Origin: Plasmopara viticola
Taxonomy: Eukaryota; Oomycota; Peronosporomycetes; Peronosporales; Peronosporaceae
Assembly (NCBI GenBank): GCA_001695595.3
Contig: MBPM02000010.1
Span: 1,178,001 to 1,242,000, forward strand
Length of the DNA: 64,000 bases
Reading direction: 5' to 3'
This document shows, in pieces, positions 44,103 through 54,480 of this stretch. A program made the translations under genes and the position numbers. The first letter of the stretch is position 1. Every line of letters starts with the position of its first letter. The notes beneath the pieces are model-generated. The model saw nothing but the letters and a program-made list of their open reading frames with translations. It searched no databases and was not told where the DNA came from.

Positions 44103-45760
44103 CTAAATAGCGAGAGACTTTTCTTGTCGCCGCTGGTAAAAGAGCATGTAAGCCCTGGAGCTGCAAAGTTCTGGTTTTTCAATGGCTGTCACGGACGCAT
44201 CGTTAAATGCGAACCACTCTTGTGTGTCTGCATTGAGACACTCCGCAGTATAGTGACCACCGAGCAGCGAACCCGTGTGATGTACGATCCCCGTCAGATC
44301 GTAGAGTGTGCTACCATCGACAATAGCATCAATGGCACAATAATCCGCAATGTCGAGACTTTGAGATGGAAAGCTAATGTTCGTATTGACTTTGTCTCGA
44401 CTAAATGTCGAGTAAGTAAAGCGCTTGAGATGTAGCACCAAGACATTCGGAAGTCGATAAATCGAGATCTTTTTGGCCACAGATCGATGCATCTTGCACT
44501 TCGAGCAATAATACGCTGCTTTGTCGCAAAGGATTTCTTGCTCCGTATACGCTTTTAAGCAATCGTAGATCGACATGACTCCAGTATTAGCACTCGTTGT
44601 CGCACCCTTTGTTGCCGATACGGGTCTAATTCCAGAAAGAAAGCCGCCAGATAGCCGCATTTTCTCAACCTGCTTGGGTATAGGCACCGACAAATCCCAG
44701 AAAATGTCAAAGCATAAAGACCGGTGCTTGCACGTTTCGCATCGAATCTCCGATCGCAGCTGTCCACAAAAAAGCTCTGACAAGGCGCTTATATTTCGTT
44801 CACAATAAAATTTCCAATACTTATCCGACACGTCTCGGTCTTTAGCTTCTGGCCGATCTTCAATTTCATAATAAGCTGGCTTTTCGTTGACGTGGTTCAA
44901 GTCTTCGTGAAGTCCATCTAGCAAGAAACGCAGAAATTCTTGAGCGTCCTGCTGGTCGTACCCTGTAAATTGCGATGCAACTTTGCCAATCACGCGCTTT
45001 AACTCGATGGGCCGCGTGACCGTGAACTTGTCTCCGGTCCACAACGCCGTCATGAGGTCACCAAACGCGTTCGCAAGCGCTCCCCGAGTGCCACTCGAAC
45101 CATTAATCTCATGAGTATAGAGCCCTTGATGGAAGTACATGACAAGGGCTGGCAAGTTGCTCACGCATTGGAGACAACTGTTCATAAAGCTATAGAGATC
45201 AAGCAAAGCGCAGCCGTTTGCATAAGTGTCTATATTCACACAAGCAACAACAATCAAGACCTTGCCTACCACGTGTTGCCGAGATTTTGGAGCCCCACAA
45301 GTCCTCGCGGCTGTCTCTTTCCCGTCCCGTCATGTCCAGGCAACAATTGTCCACTGCTTGAGCTTGGTGGATTTAATATCGACAGGGTGGCTGTTGCCTG
45401 AGACGTGACCATGGTGCTGGTCGCCTTAGTCCTCGCACACAATCCTTGCTCGCTGGTTCCAATCGAGGGTAAATTCAAGACCAAGCTCGGCTTCAAGTCA
45501 ATCGTCGTGCTTTTCTTCCCGTATACGGAGCTGGTACCAGCTGTCGAGTGGATGGGAGGCCGCGAATGAAAGCGAGTGAGTGATGCCAACACAAACTTGG
45601 CGCGGACACCGGACGACTCGGCGACTTCGGATTGGGAAGCAGCTCGCTCGAGGACCTTGCCCTGAACAAGCGGAGGTGGCGTCTCGTCGGTCGGCTGGGC
45701 AAACGGATCGGTCACAGAGCTCACGACCTTCTTCGACCGAGTCGTGAACGGCACCCGCAT
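44103..45760 (-). CDS. Ubiquitin-specific protease (USP2/USP21-like), two exons
   Basis: Exons 45270-45760 and 44103-45189 (minus), intron 45190-45269 (80 bp, GTAGGC..TAG). The spliced product has 525 residues. The N-terminal ~150 residues are Ser/Thr-rich and disordered. The Cys box GLQNLGNTCFMNSCLQC spans the junction, and the catalytic Cys164 codon itself is split TG|C by the intron. Then YDQQDAQEFLRFLLDGLHEDL, zinc-site pairs CETC and CSKC, VLVLHLKRF, the His box GSLLGGHYTAECLN (His476) and WFAFNDASV (Asp494). All catalytic residues are present. It removes ubiquitin from substrates in cytosol or nucleus; targets are unknown. The nearest human relatives by motif are USP2, USP8 and USP21. 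The start is the ATG at 45758-45760, with an in-frame stop upstream. Confidence 0.92.
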
Positions 45761-45764
45761 GGGA

Positions 45765-45774
45765 CCAAAAATGA
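45765..45774 (-). promoter_or_regulatory. Initiator-like site at the USP start
   Basis: Minus strand reads TCATTTTTGG, an exact YCAYTYY match, only a few bases before the ATG; if used, the leader would be about 12 nt. Possibly coincidental. Confidence 0.25.
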
Positions 45775-45787
45775 GGCGATTAGAGTG

Positions 45788-46036
45788 ATGGTCAGTACGA
45801 TGCTACGCGACGATCTCTGGAGATTGACGTCCCGCAGCGCAAGCTTGCAATCGTTCCTCCGTTTCGTGCGGTGCAAAGGGCGAATCATTCACGCTTTGCA
45901 ACGATTGTGGGCCGCTATCCTAGCATTACCGAAACGGGAGACAGCCACCGCGTCGTCTTCCGCTCTTATCCCTCACAAACGACGCCATGATCCTTTGAGT
46001 AAGAATAGACCAGAAACTGTGGTTTTGGTCCCCTGA
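45788..46036 (+). CDS. Small open frame of uncertain status
   Basis: 82 codons from an ATG at 45788, divergent from the USP gene, with GC-rich codons and an amphipathic basic/hydrophobic composition (DDLWRLTSRSASLQSFLRF). No homologue recognised. The DNA could instead be the USP 5' region: the minus strand carries an ATG at about 45988 followed by 19 codons. The whole 45761-46286 interval holds no other gene. Confidence 0.2.
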   Translation: MVSTMLRDDLWRLTSRSASLQSFLRFVRCKGRIIHALQRLWAAILALPKRETATASSSALIPHKRRHDPLSKNRPETVVLVP

Positions 46037-46286
46037 CCTTTAATTACGCGAAAGCGCTCATTTGCCCAAAAAGATTCAAGTCGTGCTTCTACCACGTTGA
46101 GCTTGGCTACTTGCTGTGCAGACAATAGATTGAATTTGACATATAAAGACAAGCTAAAGCGCCTAGCCACAGCTTGGCAGTCTTTGCTGAATGAGCGCAG
46201 ACTCAGCACTTGCTTTTAGCACAAAAGTGTTACCACGTGACATTTGTGTATTGAAATCTTACGTGGTCACTACCCCACAGCTTTTA

Positions 46287-46694
46287 TTACGCCAACTTTT
46301 TGGCCTGATTGCCTTTGTAGATTTCGCTACGCTCATGCAGCACAAGTTTGATCCTCGCCATGGACTTTTTTACCTTCGTCCGTCGAGTCGGGTTCGGCAT
46401 GAACATGTTCTTGGCGCGACATTGCTGTAGTTCCGTAAGCAGCGCATTGCGTTCCTTAAGCAGTACATACCAGAGCTTGTGTAGGTCCTCAGTGCTCTTT
46501 TCACGTAGCATCCACGCCTTCCAGTCGCCGCCCACCACCACGTGCTTGGAGCCCACGTTCACCGGAACTTGCGTCAGACTGCTAGGCTTAGCGCTTTCGC
46601 CGGCGACTTTTTGCACGGGAAAGAAATCCTCGAGCCCGCGGCGTGCTGACTGGCCTGCATTGAGGCGCAGACCACCAAAGAGACGACGCGACAT
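46287..46694 (-). CDS. Mitochondrial large-subunit ribosomal protein L47 (uL29m)
   Basis: 135 residues. The N-terminal part (MSRRLFGGLRLNAG) is a likely presequence. The MRP-L47 domain follows: GLEDFFP, GDWKAWMLREKSTEDLHKLWYV with the conserved W..KEL-type helix, then KERNALLTELQQCR and a basic RRTKVKKSMARIKLVLHER. The helical hairpin corresponds to bacterial L29, which binds near the polypeptide exit tunnel. Intronless; transcribed in the same direction as the USP gene 342 bp downstream of it in + coordinates order. Confidence 0.9.
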   Translation of the reverse strand: MSRRLFGGLRLNAGQSARRGLEDFFPVQKVAGESAKPSSLTQVPVNVGSKHVVVGGDWKAWMLREKSTEDLHKLWYVLLKERNALLTELQQCRAKNMFMPNPTRRTKVKKSMARIKLVLHERSEIYKGNQAKKLA

Positions 46695-49600
46695 TTCGGA
46701 ATTAGCGGCTAGCTCTTACCCTCATATTATCGGTATACTGCCAGGTCTTTGGGTTTTTGTACGGTACTTAAATCTTTCGAAGTGTGTTAGCGTCAAAAAA
46801 TTTTGGTGCTGTCAAAAGATTTGCGCTAGTGACAATATAAGGGTGATATATAGTACAGACATGTGGCTGAGGTTCTGACGATCACGAGAAAAACCGACAC
46901 GCAACTCGTGCACAAGAGGTTTGTAACAGTGACATGTAGGGATCTTTAAGCAAAGATTATACCCCTGAAATCCTTAAAATCTTTTCTTTTTACCATCTAG
47001 AGACTCAGATATTTGAGTTGGATGGGCTGATAAAATTTGCGACTACAGTAATGGGACAAAACATGTGCGTATCGTAAATTATCACCACGTGTCTTGGAAA
47101 ACGACCAATATGGAAATTTAGTTGAATAGGGGCAGCGCCAAGCACTGGCTCACCCAGAGCATGCGCGTTTATACGCTCGGACGCAAGATAAATTAAATAC
47201 GCAAGCGTTTGCTAACTAGTTGTTTCCCCTCGTTGACGACGAGTTAAGCTACGTAGTGCATGCTTTCTGCTGCTGCTATCAAGCAGAATACCACAGTTAT
47301 TGTCATTATATAAGATCTTAATAGCTGTGAATTTCGGCGAGTTGCGTGACAATTGTGTCCAACAGTTTTGCCGGGTTGCAAATTGACAATAAAATCGTGC
47401 CCTGAACCCAACAGTGCCGATGCCTGAAGCGAGCCATACCACGGGACTGGTTGATGATACTATTGTAAAAGATAATCTCGCTATGTATTTGAAGTCCAGT
47501 CCCATCAGCGTCCTCTTATGAGGCAGAAGATGCAGAACAGTAAGGTGTAAAAAAAGCAACACGCCACTTTCAAACGTAGACAATTAAAACGCAGGTTTAG
47601 TTACGACGAAAAAACAACAGAGCAATAATCAAGAATAAAGGGCAGAATTGCAAATTCCACACCTGACACTGTAAATTGTTGCGCACAGAAGAAACTAAAG
47701 TGTGTGAGAAACCAAATAAGAGGCCTTAAGAAATACTGCAAACCATTAAAGAGAAAATCAAATGTCAAGTCAGCGCTTTATCGATCTTAGAGTGATTCGA
47801 AGAATAAGACTGATTACATTTTAAAAGATTGCGCAGGCAATACCGTCGTTAAAATTAAAATTAGTCACGTGTCCACAACGACTCGTCACATCTCGGGTAC
47901 AACAAATAACACAAAATCGCGATTCCAACCGAGTGACTTGACGAATTAAAGTGCGTCTCCCAGATTATTTAAGAAATAAATAGATGCGTTGTAGACACTT
48001 TTCGTTGATTTTTTTCCGCTGAAAATGTCGGCGTAGGCTCGCCTAGCATAGCATAAGATAGCTGATGTCGAGTGTCTGATGCAAATTTTGGCTCGCATAG
48101 CGAAAGAAAGATGCTTGTCCATTGCGTCTTGACTTCCATTCGGCAAGCTTGCTGCTCAAATGTCTACAAATGAACAGTCTAACAGTGCCAATTGAGAAGT
48201 GAAGAGTTTTGTCAATTTTCTACAATGCTTTATCACTTTATCATAAAACAAGAAAGAGCCAAAAATCAAGTGGCTGGACAACAATATATTGCGTGAGTCG
48301 AAGAAATTACTTGGCTTGGCGCTGATAGTCATTGTATCGCAAATGAAAAGAAACAAAAATATTGAAAAATTTTACTATACTGAACGCAATACAGCGTAAA
48401 TTTTGTACGAAAGTGAGACAAGACGTCGGTGCATGACAACGCTGATAAAAAACGCACCATCTCGCTTTCTGGTATAGTCCCTAGCACGATGAACGCAATG
48501 GTCTCACCATCAAATGTCTTGCTTGTCACATGAGCCTCAAGCTGCTTATGAAAAAAACTAGTACAGGGACTCTACTGGTCGAAGAATTGGACCTCCTGGT
48601 AGCAGCACAATCGTATAGTCATTATGTTATATTTTATTGCCACCCTTCCAAACGGTGACAACAAGCCGAATTATCGCTAGTCTTTATGTCGCAGGCACTC
48701 CAGACTCAAAATCAGAAAATGAACTTTGTCTTTGGTAGGGCTTCAATCGGAAGACTTCTGGTGAACTATTTGTTTGACTTGCTAGCGGCGAGTGGCAACG
48801 CATTTCACGACGATAGTTGACGCTTAGTACTAGTTTGCTAATACCCGCACTAATGATGAGTTTTAAGTCGAAATTAACTATGCGATAAACCACAATAAAG
48901 TTTGTCCATGGCTTGCACGATAACAGTCAGTCATTGACTGACCGTTGACGTTGATCAAACGAACGGCTTCATAACGACGCGAGTAAAAAGTTCACTCATT
49001 TATTAATTGCACATACAAAATGGCATTAGTTGAGAAAGCGAGCACAACTAGCACCATGCACACGGAGCGATTGTCTTCTTTTTGCATATTTGCGGATTGA
49101 TACACCATTAGTGGTCAGCGAAGTTACTGAATGACAAAGGCTGTGCACGAGTTGTCAAAGAATTGAACGAGCAGACTTTCATGACGAAAGAAACGGCAGA
49201 GCGACGACTTCCAAAATGCGAGCGGATATATAAGCAAGAATTTTTGATTCATAAAACAGTGGGTATAGAAGCTCTTACCTCGTCAGAAAGTCGAGCTGGT
49301 GCTGTGGGAGAATTGGGGAAGGAGACACTCAACGCAATTTGGCGATAGAACAGGGCAGATCTGTGCAAAATTCTCACGCGCTACCGACAAGGTTGGCAGA
49401 AAATATTTGCACCGATAGGGGTAGCCTTGGACTAGTTATAGTGAGTCACCAAATTTTTAGCTCAGAATCGAGGCAGAAGAAGGAAAAGCAGCGTATACGC
49501 CGTTACATAGCGAAGCAAAGATTCATGTCTTTGACTGAAATGACTTCCGCTATGAAGCATGTGAAAGAAGGGCGAACCACACCGGCAATTTGAGCCACAA

Positions 49601-51854
49601 AACTTTTTAGCGACGCACCTTCAAGTACGCGACTTCTAGGTCTCATTTGAAAGAAAGTCTTCTTAGCAAAAGACAAGCGAGCTGGAGCATCTGTGCTTGC
49701 TCATCGAGGCCAATTTGATAGTCGACGACTAAGTAAACAGTATTAATGAGCCGCACACCTCAACCAAAAAGTGCCAAAACCATCGTGGTGACGGAGAGCT
49801 CATGATGAAATCATTTCACAACTCCAGAAAAGCTAACTGCAGATGACTATTTTTAGCACGATTCCTGCCAATTCTACGGCTGAAATAGGTGTCTGCAACC
49901 GAATTGATCTCGCAACAAATCAATATTTTGCGTCAGTTTTATCAAATAAGACGATAAAAGTGCTATTTGAATTTACTATCGAGTGGATTATGTGCACGTA
50001 AGGCACACAACCCACCCGATAGTAAGTTTAACATTTCTCACTGGAATGTGTGAATACTTTCCCATGCGGGTCCACGCTTCTAGTAAGGTAAACGACAACG
50101 CCTTCCCTGCACCACCTTTGATGCACTCAGAGTCACTGTACTCGGCTTCATGACAGTTCGCACTGTCTATAACGCCAGCGATTGGGCCAAGATTTTTATA
50201 TTACTATTGAGGATTAGTGGTGCACCGCTAATGAGATTCGATACTCTCAGCGGTATGGTTGGAGAACGGGTCGTGAGTTCGAAGAACGCTTCTTCTGTGT
50301 TCAAAAGCATCATAAAAAAAGCGTCAACTCGATAAGCTTGTCGAGGTCGTTTGATTCATGTAAAAGAAAGGTATATTAGCTTTTGCAAAAAGTAACATGC
50401 GACCTTTTCTCAAACAGGCACCCGGTGTCGATGGAAGTATAATGTGGCTGATTCTGTGCGATCTCATCTAATACGAGTCACACAATCAATTATCGTGGCT
50501 GATGAGGTGGTACGTCTGGCTTTCGCCGTCCGGTCTGCTTTATTTGATAGTCTCGGATAGTAAATCCCGATTTACAGCGTCACTCATTACAAATATCTTT
50601 AAAATATCAAAACCCAAGCTGTTTGCACAAAGCTGCCTTTACACTTTCAAAGGTAACTGATACTAAAGACTCATCGATAAAACTCTTACTTTGGTACAAA
50701 TGCTATTCAGGCAATGTGAGTAGTTGAAAGCACTCATCTTTTCTCCACTAAATCTGATCGCATATTACGTCCTACTATTTTGCTTTCAGTAGTAGTCCTT
50801 AGATTTTATGCTGCTTTCAATACTAAGTAATTTATATGTGTTGATGTTAAACCACCACTTGACTTGTGATACACACTGTGGTGATGTCGGAGGCTAATCC
50901 AGAATTCATTTGTAAAACTTATTACTTTCACTAATCCTTTCAACTTTCTGAGTTTGTATGATTTATATCTTCCTTTGGAATTTTTTGTTTTTCGGTAGTC
51001 ACAGTAACGGCTAATTCAAATTCTCCAAAGATAGCACGCCAGCTGAAATCAATGCAAAGCTACTTTTCTGGTAAATTGATTTCCTTGCCATCATGTTAAG
51101 TGCATTTTTGGAATCTGCTTAGACAGTAGATCAAGACAAGAACAAGCCAAGCATTTAGTTTCCGAGCCCAGGCGACTAAGAAGTAAATATACCAGGCCGT
51201 TGAGAGATACTGAGTCACTTTAAAAGGAACTCTTTCGCCGTGCGCGTAGGCCACATTCTATTCGTAGCCTCATCATCAACTACGCCCACCAGCACCGACA
51301 CCAGAAGTTAAAAAGTGTATACAATTCCCTTAACAAAGTCTGTTCGTATCGCAAGCTGATGGCTCGTAACATCGCATAAGAGGCACTTACGATACACTTC
51401 TCGCTAACTCAAGCCTTACACTAGTAAATTTGTGTATCGAATACTCCGTGCACGCTAACAGCTAGTGTAACCATTGTGGATCCCACGCACTTCACGCCTA
51501 TTCTTCTGTCTTACATCTGTGTCGGATGAGCCAAAACTCATAAGAAAAAAATTCTAAAATCTATTGGTTTTTTCAAAACAAATCGGATCTTGCATAAATT
51601 AAAAACCTTGAGCGATCACAAGCTTGCTCTTGAAGAGTTTTACTGTAGGCATCGTGTGTGCTTATACAATGGGCATCTGGTCTTTATGAACACTCAGCGT
51701 AATAATGCGAGCCACTAAGAGCAGGAGGTTGCTTCTACAGGTACTTTCATACGCAGATTATCAGTCTGATTTGACAGCGCAAAGTGCGCACGTTTGGTGC
51801 CAGCGATACCAGTCATGCCTGTGGTGCTTTCTCCATACGAAATGTCTAAAGCTT
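46695..51854. other. 5-kb spacer without a supportable gene
   Basis: AT-rich. Open frames at 49163-49348 and 49339-49593 (+) contain charged helical stretches (ESRQKKEKQRIRRYIAKQ) but no known domain and could be transposon debris. A hairpin lies at 49973-50025, and a near-perfect 25-nt palindrome (AACAGTCAGTCATTGACTGA core) at about 48925-48949. Confidence 0.45.
49973..50025. repeat. 23-bp hairpin with three A-C mismatches
   Basis: Arms 49973-49995 and 50003-50025 around a 7-nt loop. All three mismatches are transitions that would be G-U wobbles in a minus-strand transcript. Confidence 0.85.
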
Positions 51855-52406
51855 TTAGTCATCGAGTACAAAAGACAAGAAGTTATCGTTTTTGATCGTA
51901 ACTAGCAACAGCTTAGGCGAAGTCGAAGTCGATGTGCAAGTATGACGATGTTTCGGTACGAACTCACCCGGCTCGGTCTCATCGTTAGCTTTCAGTAGAC
52001 GTCGTTCACAATCTAGAGTATGCAAGGTCATGCTTCCATGAGCATTATTTCCGCATTGACCACCAGTGACCTCAAGTTGAGCATGGCACGTACCCCAGTG
52101 GCATAAGCGCAGCCTTGCCGAAGATGCTGGTGAAGCATCTACGGCGTCAAGATAATCTTGCCAAAGTAAGATCTTAAACTCACACAAGCCCTCAAAGTGA
52201 GGATATCCTTTCTACATCACAAGATGGTGAACTTGATTCTAGCAATGGTATCGTACGAAATTGTACATCACGTGATGGCGGCGCTCGCCCTCTTTATTTA
52301 TGAGAGGGGTGGAGGATGATATTCCATCATCGTATGGTGCGCTGCGTGCTATACGTGATCGTATTTCCCGCGACGAAGGGCTGGCGGGCGCAAGCCATGA
52401 GCTCAT
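51855..52406 (-). pseudogene. Possible gene fragment or unresolved two-exon gene
   Basis: On the minus strand an ATG at 52406 opens 55 codons of normal-looking protein (MSSWLAPASPSSREIRSRIA, then DDGISSSTPLI) to a stop at 52239. A separate 110-codon frame (52187-51855) reads LCHWGTCHAQLEVTGGQCGN, also with normal composition and higher GC than the flanks. They could be exons of one gene joined by a small intron, or remnants. I do not recognise the family and could not find clean splice sites that join them. Confidence 0.3.
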
Positions 52407-52599
52407 GTTTGCCTTTTCGATACTTAAATTGTCCACTTACCGAGCACAAACGTGGCATTCGTGAGCCTGTCTTAATAGTCAATAGCTTAGTTCCTTAAGC
52501 CCTTCTGGCATGATGGTAATTAGTTTTTGGCGGGCAATAAATTGATGTCTACTGCCATATGTTAACTCTTGATTTGTATTGGGAACGAGGGGAGACACT

Positions 52600-52615
52600 C
52601 CACCCTCCATTTCTG
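52600..52615 (+). promoter_or_regulatory. Initiator-like core promoter of the E2 gene
   Basis: CCACCCT followed at once by CCATTTCTG resembles the oomycete initiator plus flanking element with one mismatch in the first and two in the second. It lies ~43 bp before the proposed ATG at 52645. Confidence 0.35.
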
Positions 52616-52644
52616 CTAAGAACTCACCTTCTGTGACAGCCCCG

Positions 52645-54140
52645 ATGCAGCGCTTCCAGGTACCGTGTGCAGCTTTTGACAACCAGCGTACATACCTTGA
52701 ACCCTCACCTTTGTCGCGTTCTTCCAGACTGCCCTCCGTACGAAGAATGTATGGCAACGTGGGGTTCTCTACAACGTGCCCCACACGGGCGCCGTCCGCC
52801 GCGAAGTCTCCCGGGCTCCATTGGCTCGCAGCTTTACTTCGCTGCCCGACCACGAAGTCGTAGGGCTACCAGCTTTGTCTCCTACAATGGAAGTGGGCAC
52901 TATTGCCAAGTGGAACAAACAGGAGGGGGATCTCATCTCGGCCGGGGACGTCGCGTGCGAAGTGGAGACGGATAAAGCCGTTGTCGACTACGAAGCCACG
53001 GATGATTCGTACTTAGCCAAGATCTTGGTACCTGCTGGCTCGGGTGAGGTTGCTGTGGGTAAGCCCATCTTCGTCACGGTCCTGGAAGAAGAGGATGTGG
53101 CTGCTTTTAAGGATTTCTCGGCCGATGCTTCCTCTTCCGAGGTCGCACCAGTCGCTCCGACCATGGAGGTCACGCCTCCTACACCCGCTCCGTCCACCCC
53201 AGCCCCATCCACTCCCGCTGCCACTCCCGCATCGTCTTCTGACCGTGTGTTTGCCAGCCCGCTGGCCAAGAAGATTGCTCGAGAGTCGGGTGCCGTGCTG
53301 TCTGTGATCAATGGCTCGGGTCCTAATGGCCGTATCGTTAAAGCTGACGTGGAAGCAGCTCTGGCCGCCGGCCCATCCTCTCCGTCTGACAACGTGGAAG
53401 CTTCTTCTGCGGCTTCGACCACACCAACTACGACGACGCACTATACAGACTACCCGATCAGTCAGGAGGCTCAAACCATTGCCCAGCAGCTTACTCAACA
53501 GAAGATTGAAGTGCCCCACTACCACTTGTCGACAAATTTAACGCTGGACAAGCTTTTGGACGCACGTGCTCGTTTAAACGCTGGCCGTGGCGCAGACGAA
53601 CAGCTATCGGTGAACGATTTTATCGTACGGGCAGCTTCGCTTGCGATGCGCAAGGTGCCAGACGCCAATTCGAGCTGGAAAGGCTCGTTCATTCGTCAGT
53701 ATCAAGACGTGAATGTCAATTTGCTAGTGTCGTCACCAGCGGGGGGCGTCGTGGCGCCTGTGTTGACGCAAGTAAACCGCAAAGGACTCGACGCCATTTG
53801 TCAAGAGACTCAGCAGGCCATTGCCAAGGCCAACAGTGGAACCTTTGAGCCGGCTGACTTGGCCCCTGGGACCTTTACGATTGCCAATGTTGGTCAATTT
53901 GACGTGCAAATACTGGCGGGTATTGTGCGTCCGGACCAAGCCTGTCTATTGGGCTTAGGCACGATTGAGAAAAAAGTCGTTCCAAACGACGATCCGAACG
54001 CTGAGCAGATTTATAAGTACGCGCACGTGATGACGGCGACGTTGGCATGCGACCACCGAGTGATTGACGGCGCTGTCGGGGCACAGTGGCTGGCTAACTT
54101 TAAAAAGCTCGTGGAAGACCCGTTAAAGATGATTTTGTAA
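52645..54140 (+). CDS. Pyruvate dehydrogenase E2, dihydrolipoamide acetyltransferase
   Basis: The long open frame has no ATG before the mature domain, but a five-codon first exon (52645-52659, MQRFQ) joined to 52728 by a 68-bp intron (GTACCG..TTCTTCCAG with a pyrimidine tract) gives 475 residues with a basic presequence (MQRFQTALRTKNVWQRG). Lipoyl domain ~50-125 with ETDKAVVDYE (lipoylated Lys88); Pro/Ala/Thr linker; E3/E1-binding domain ~180-217 (ASPLAKKIARESG, NGRIVKADVE); catalytic domain ~235-475 with VPHYHLS, GTFTIANVGQFDVQ and the active-site DHRVIDG (His448, Asp452). Transfers acetyl from lipoamide to CoA in the mitochondrial matrix complex. The helix usually reading IAQRL is IAQQL here. 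Only one lipoyl domain. The gene converges with the GDH gene. Confidence 0.93.
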
Positions 54141-54480
54141 GTAGGGGCGAGAAGAGCACGACTTTGTTACTCAGCGCCCGAGGGGCGTCATTGCTACAAA
54201 TACGGTGCTGTTCTAGATGCATAAGAGGCGGTGCTAATTTGCTACCAAGACTTTTGTTCGTAGCGCTCGCCAGCCGGATAGATTGGGACGGGGGACGATG
54301 AGTTAAGAGATAAATACAATCTTTGATCGTGCTCGTTGGGCCTCATGCAACGCTTTATTACTAACTCGAGCGATCATTATCACAAAGAACTCGCGTCTGC
54401 TATTTACACGTTTTCTTGATGACTGGCAAACTATCAACCTGCTATGCAATTGTTAATCATGAAAACGAGCTGTTTGCCTG
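54141..54480. other. Convergent 3' regions of E2 and GDH genes
   Basis: 340 bp between two stop codons on opposite strands. AT-rich with GATAAATAC-like polyadenylation-type sequence; no gene. Confidence 0.5.
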
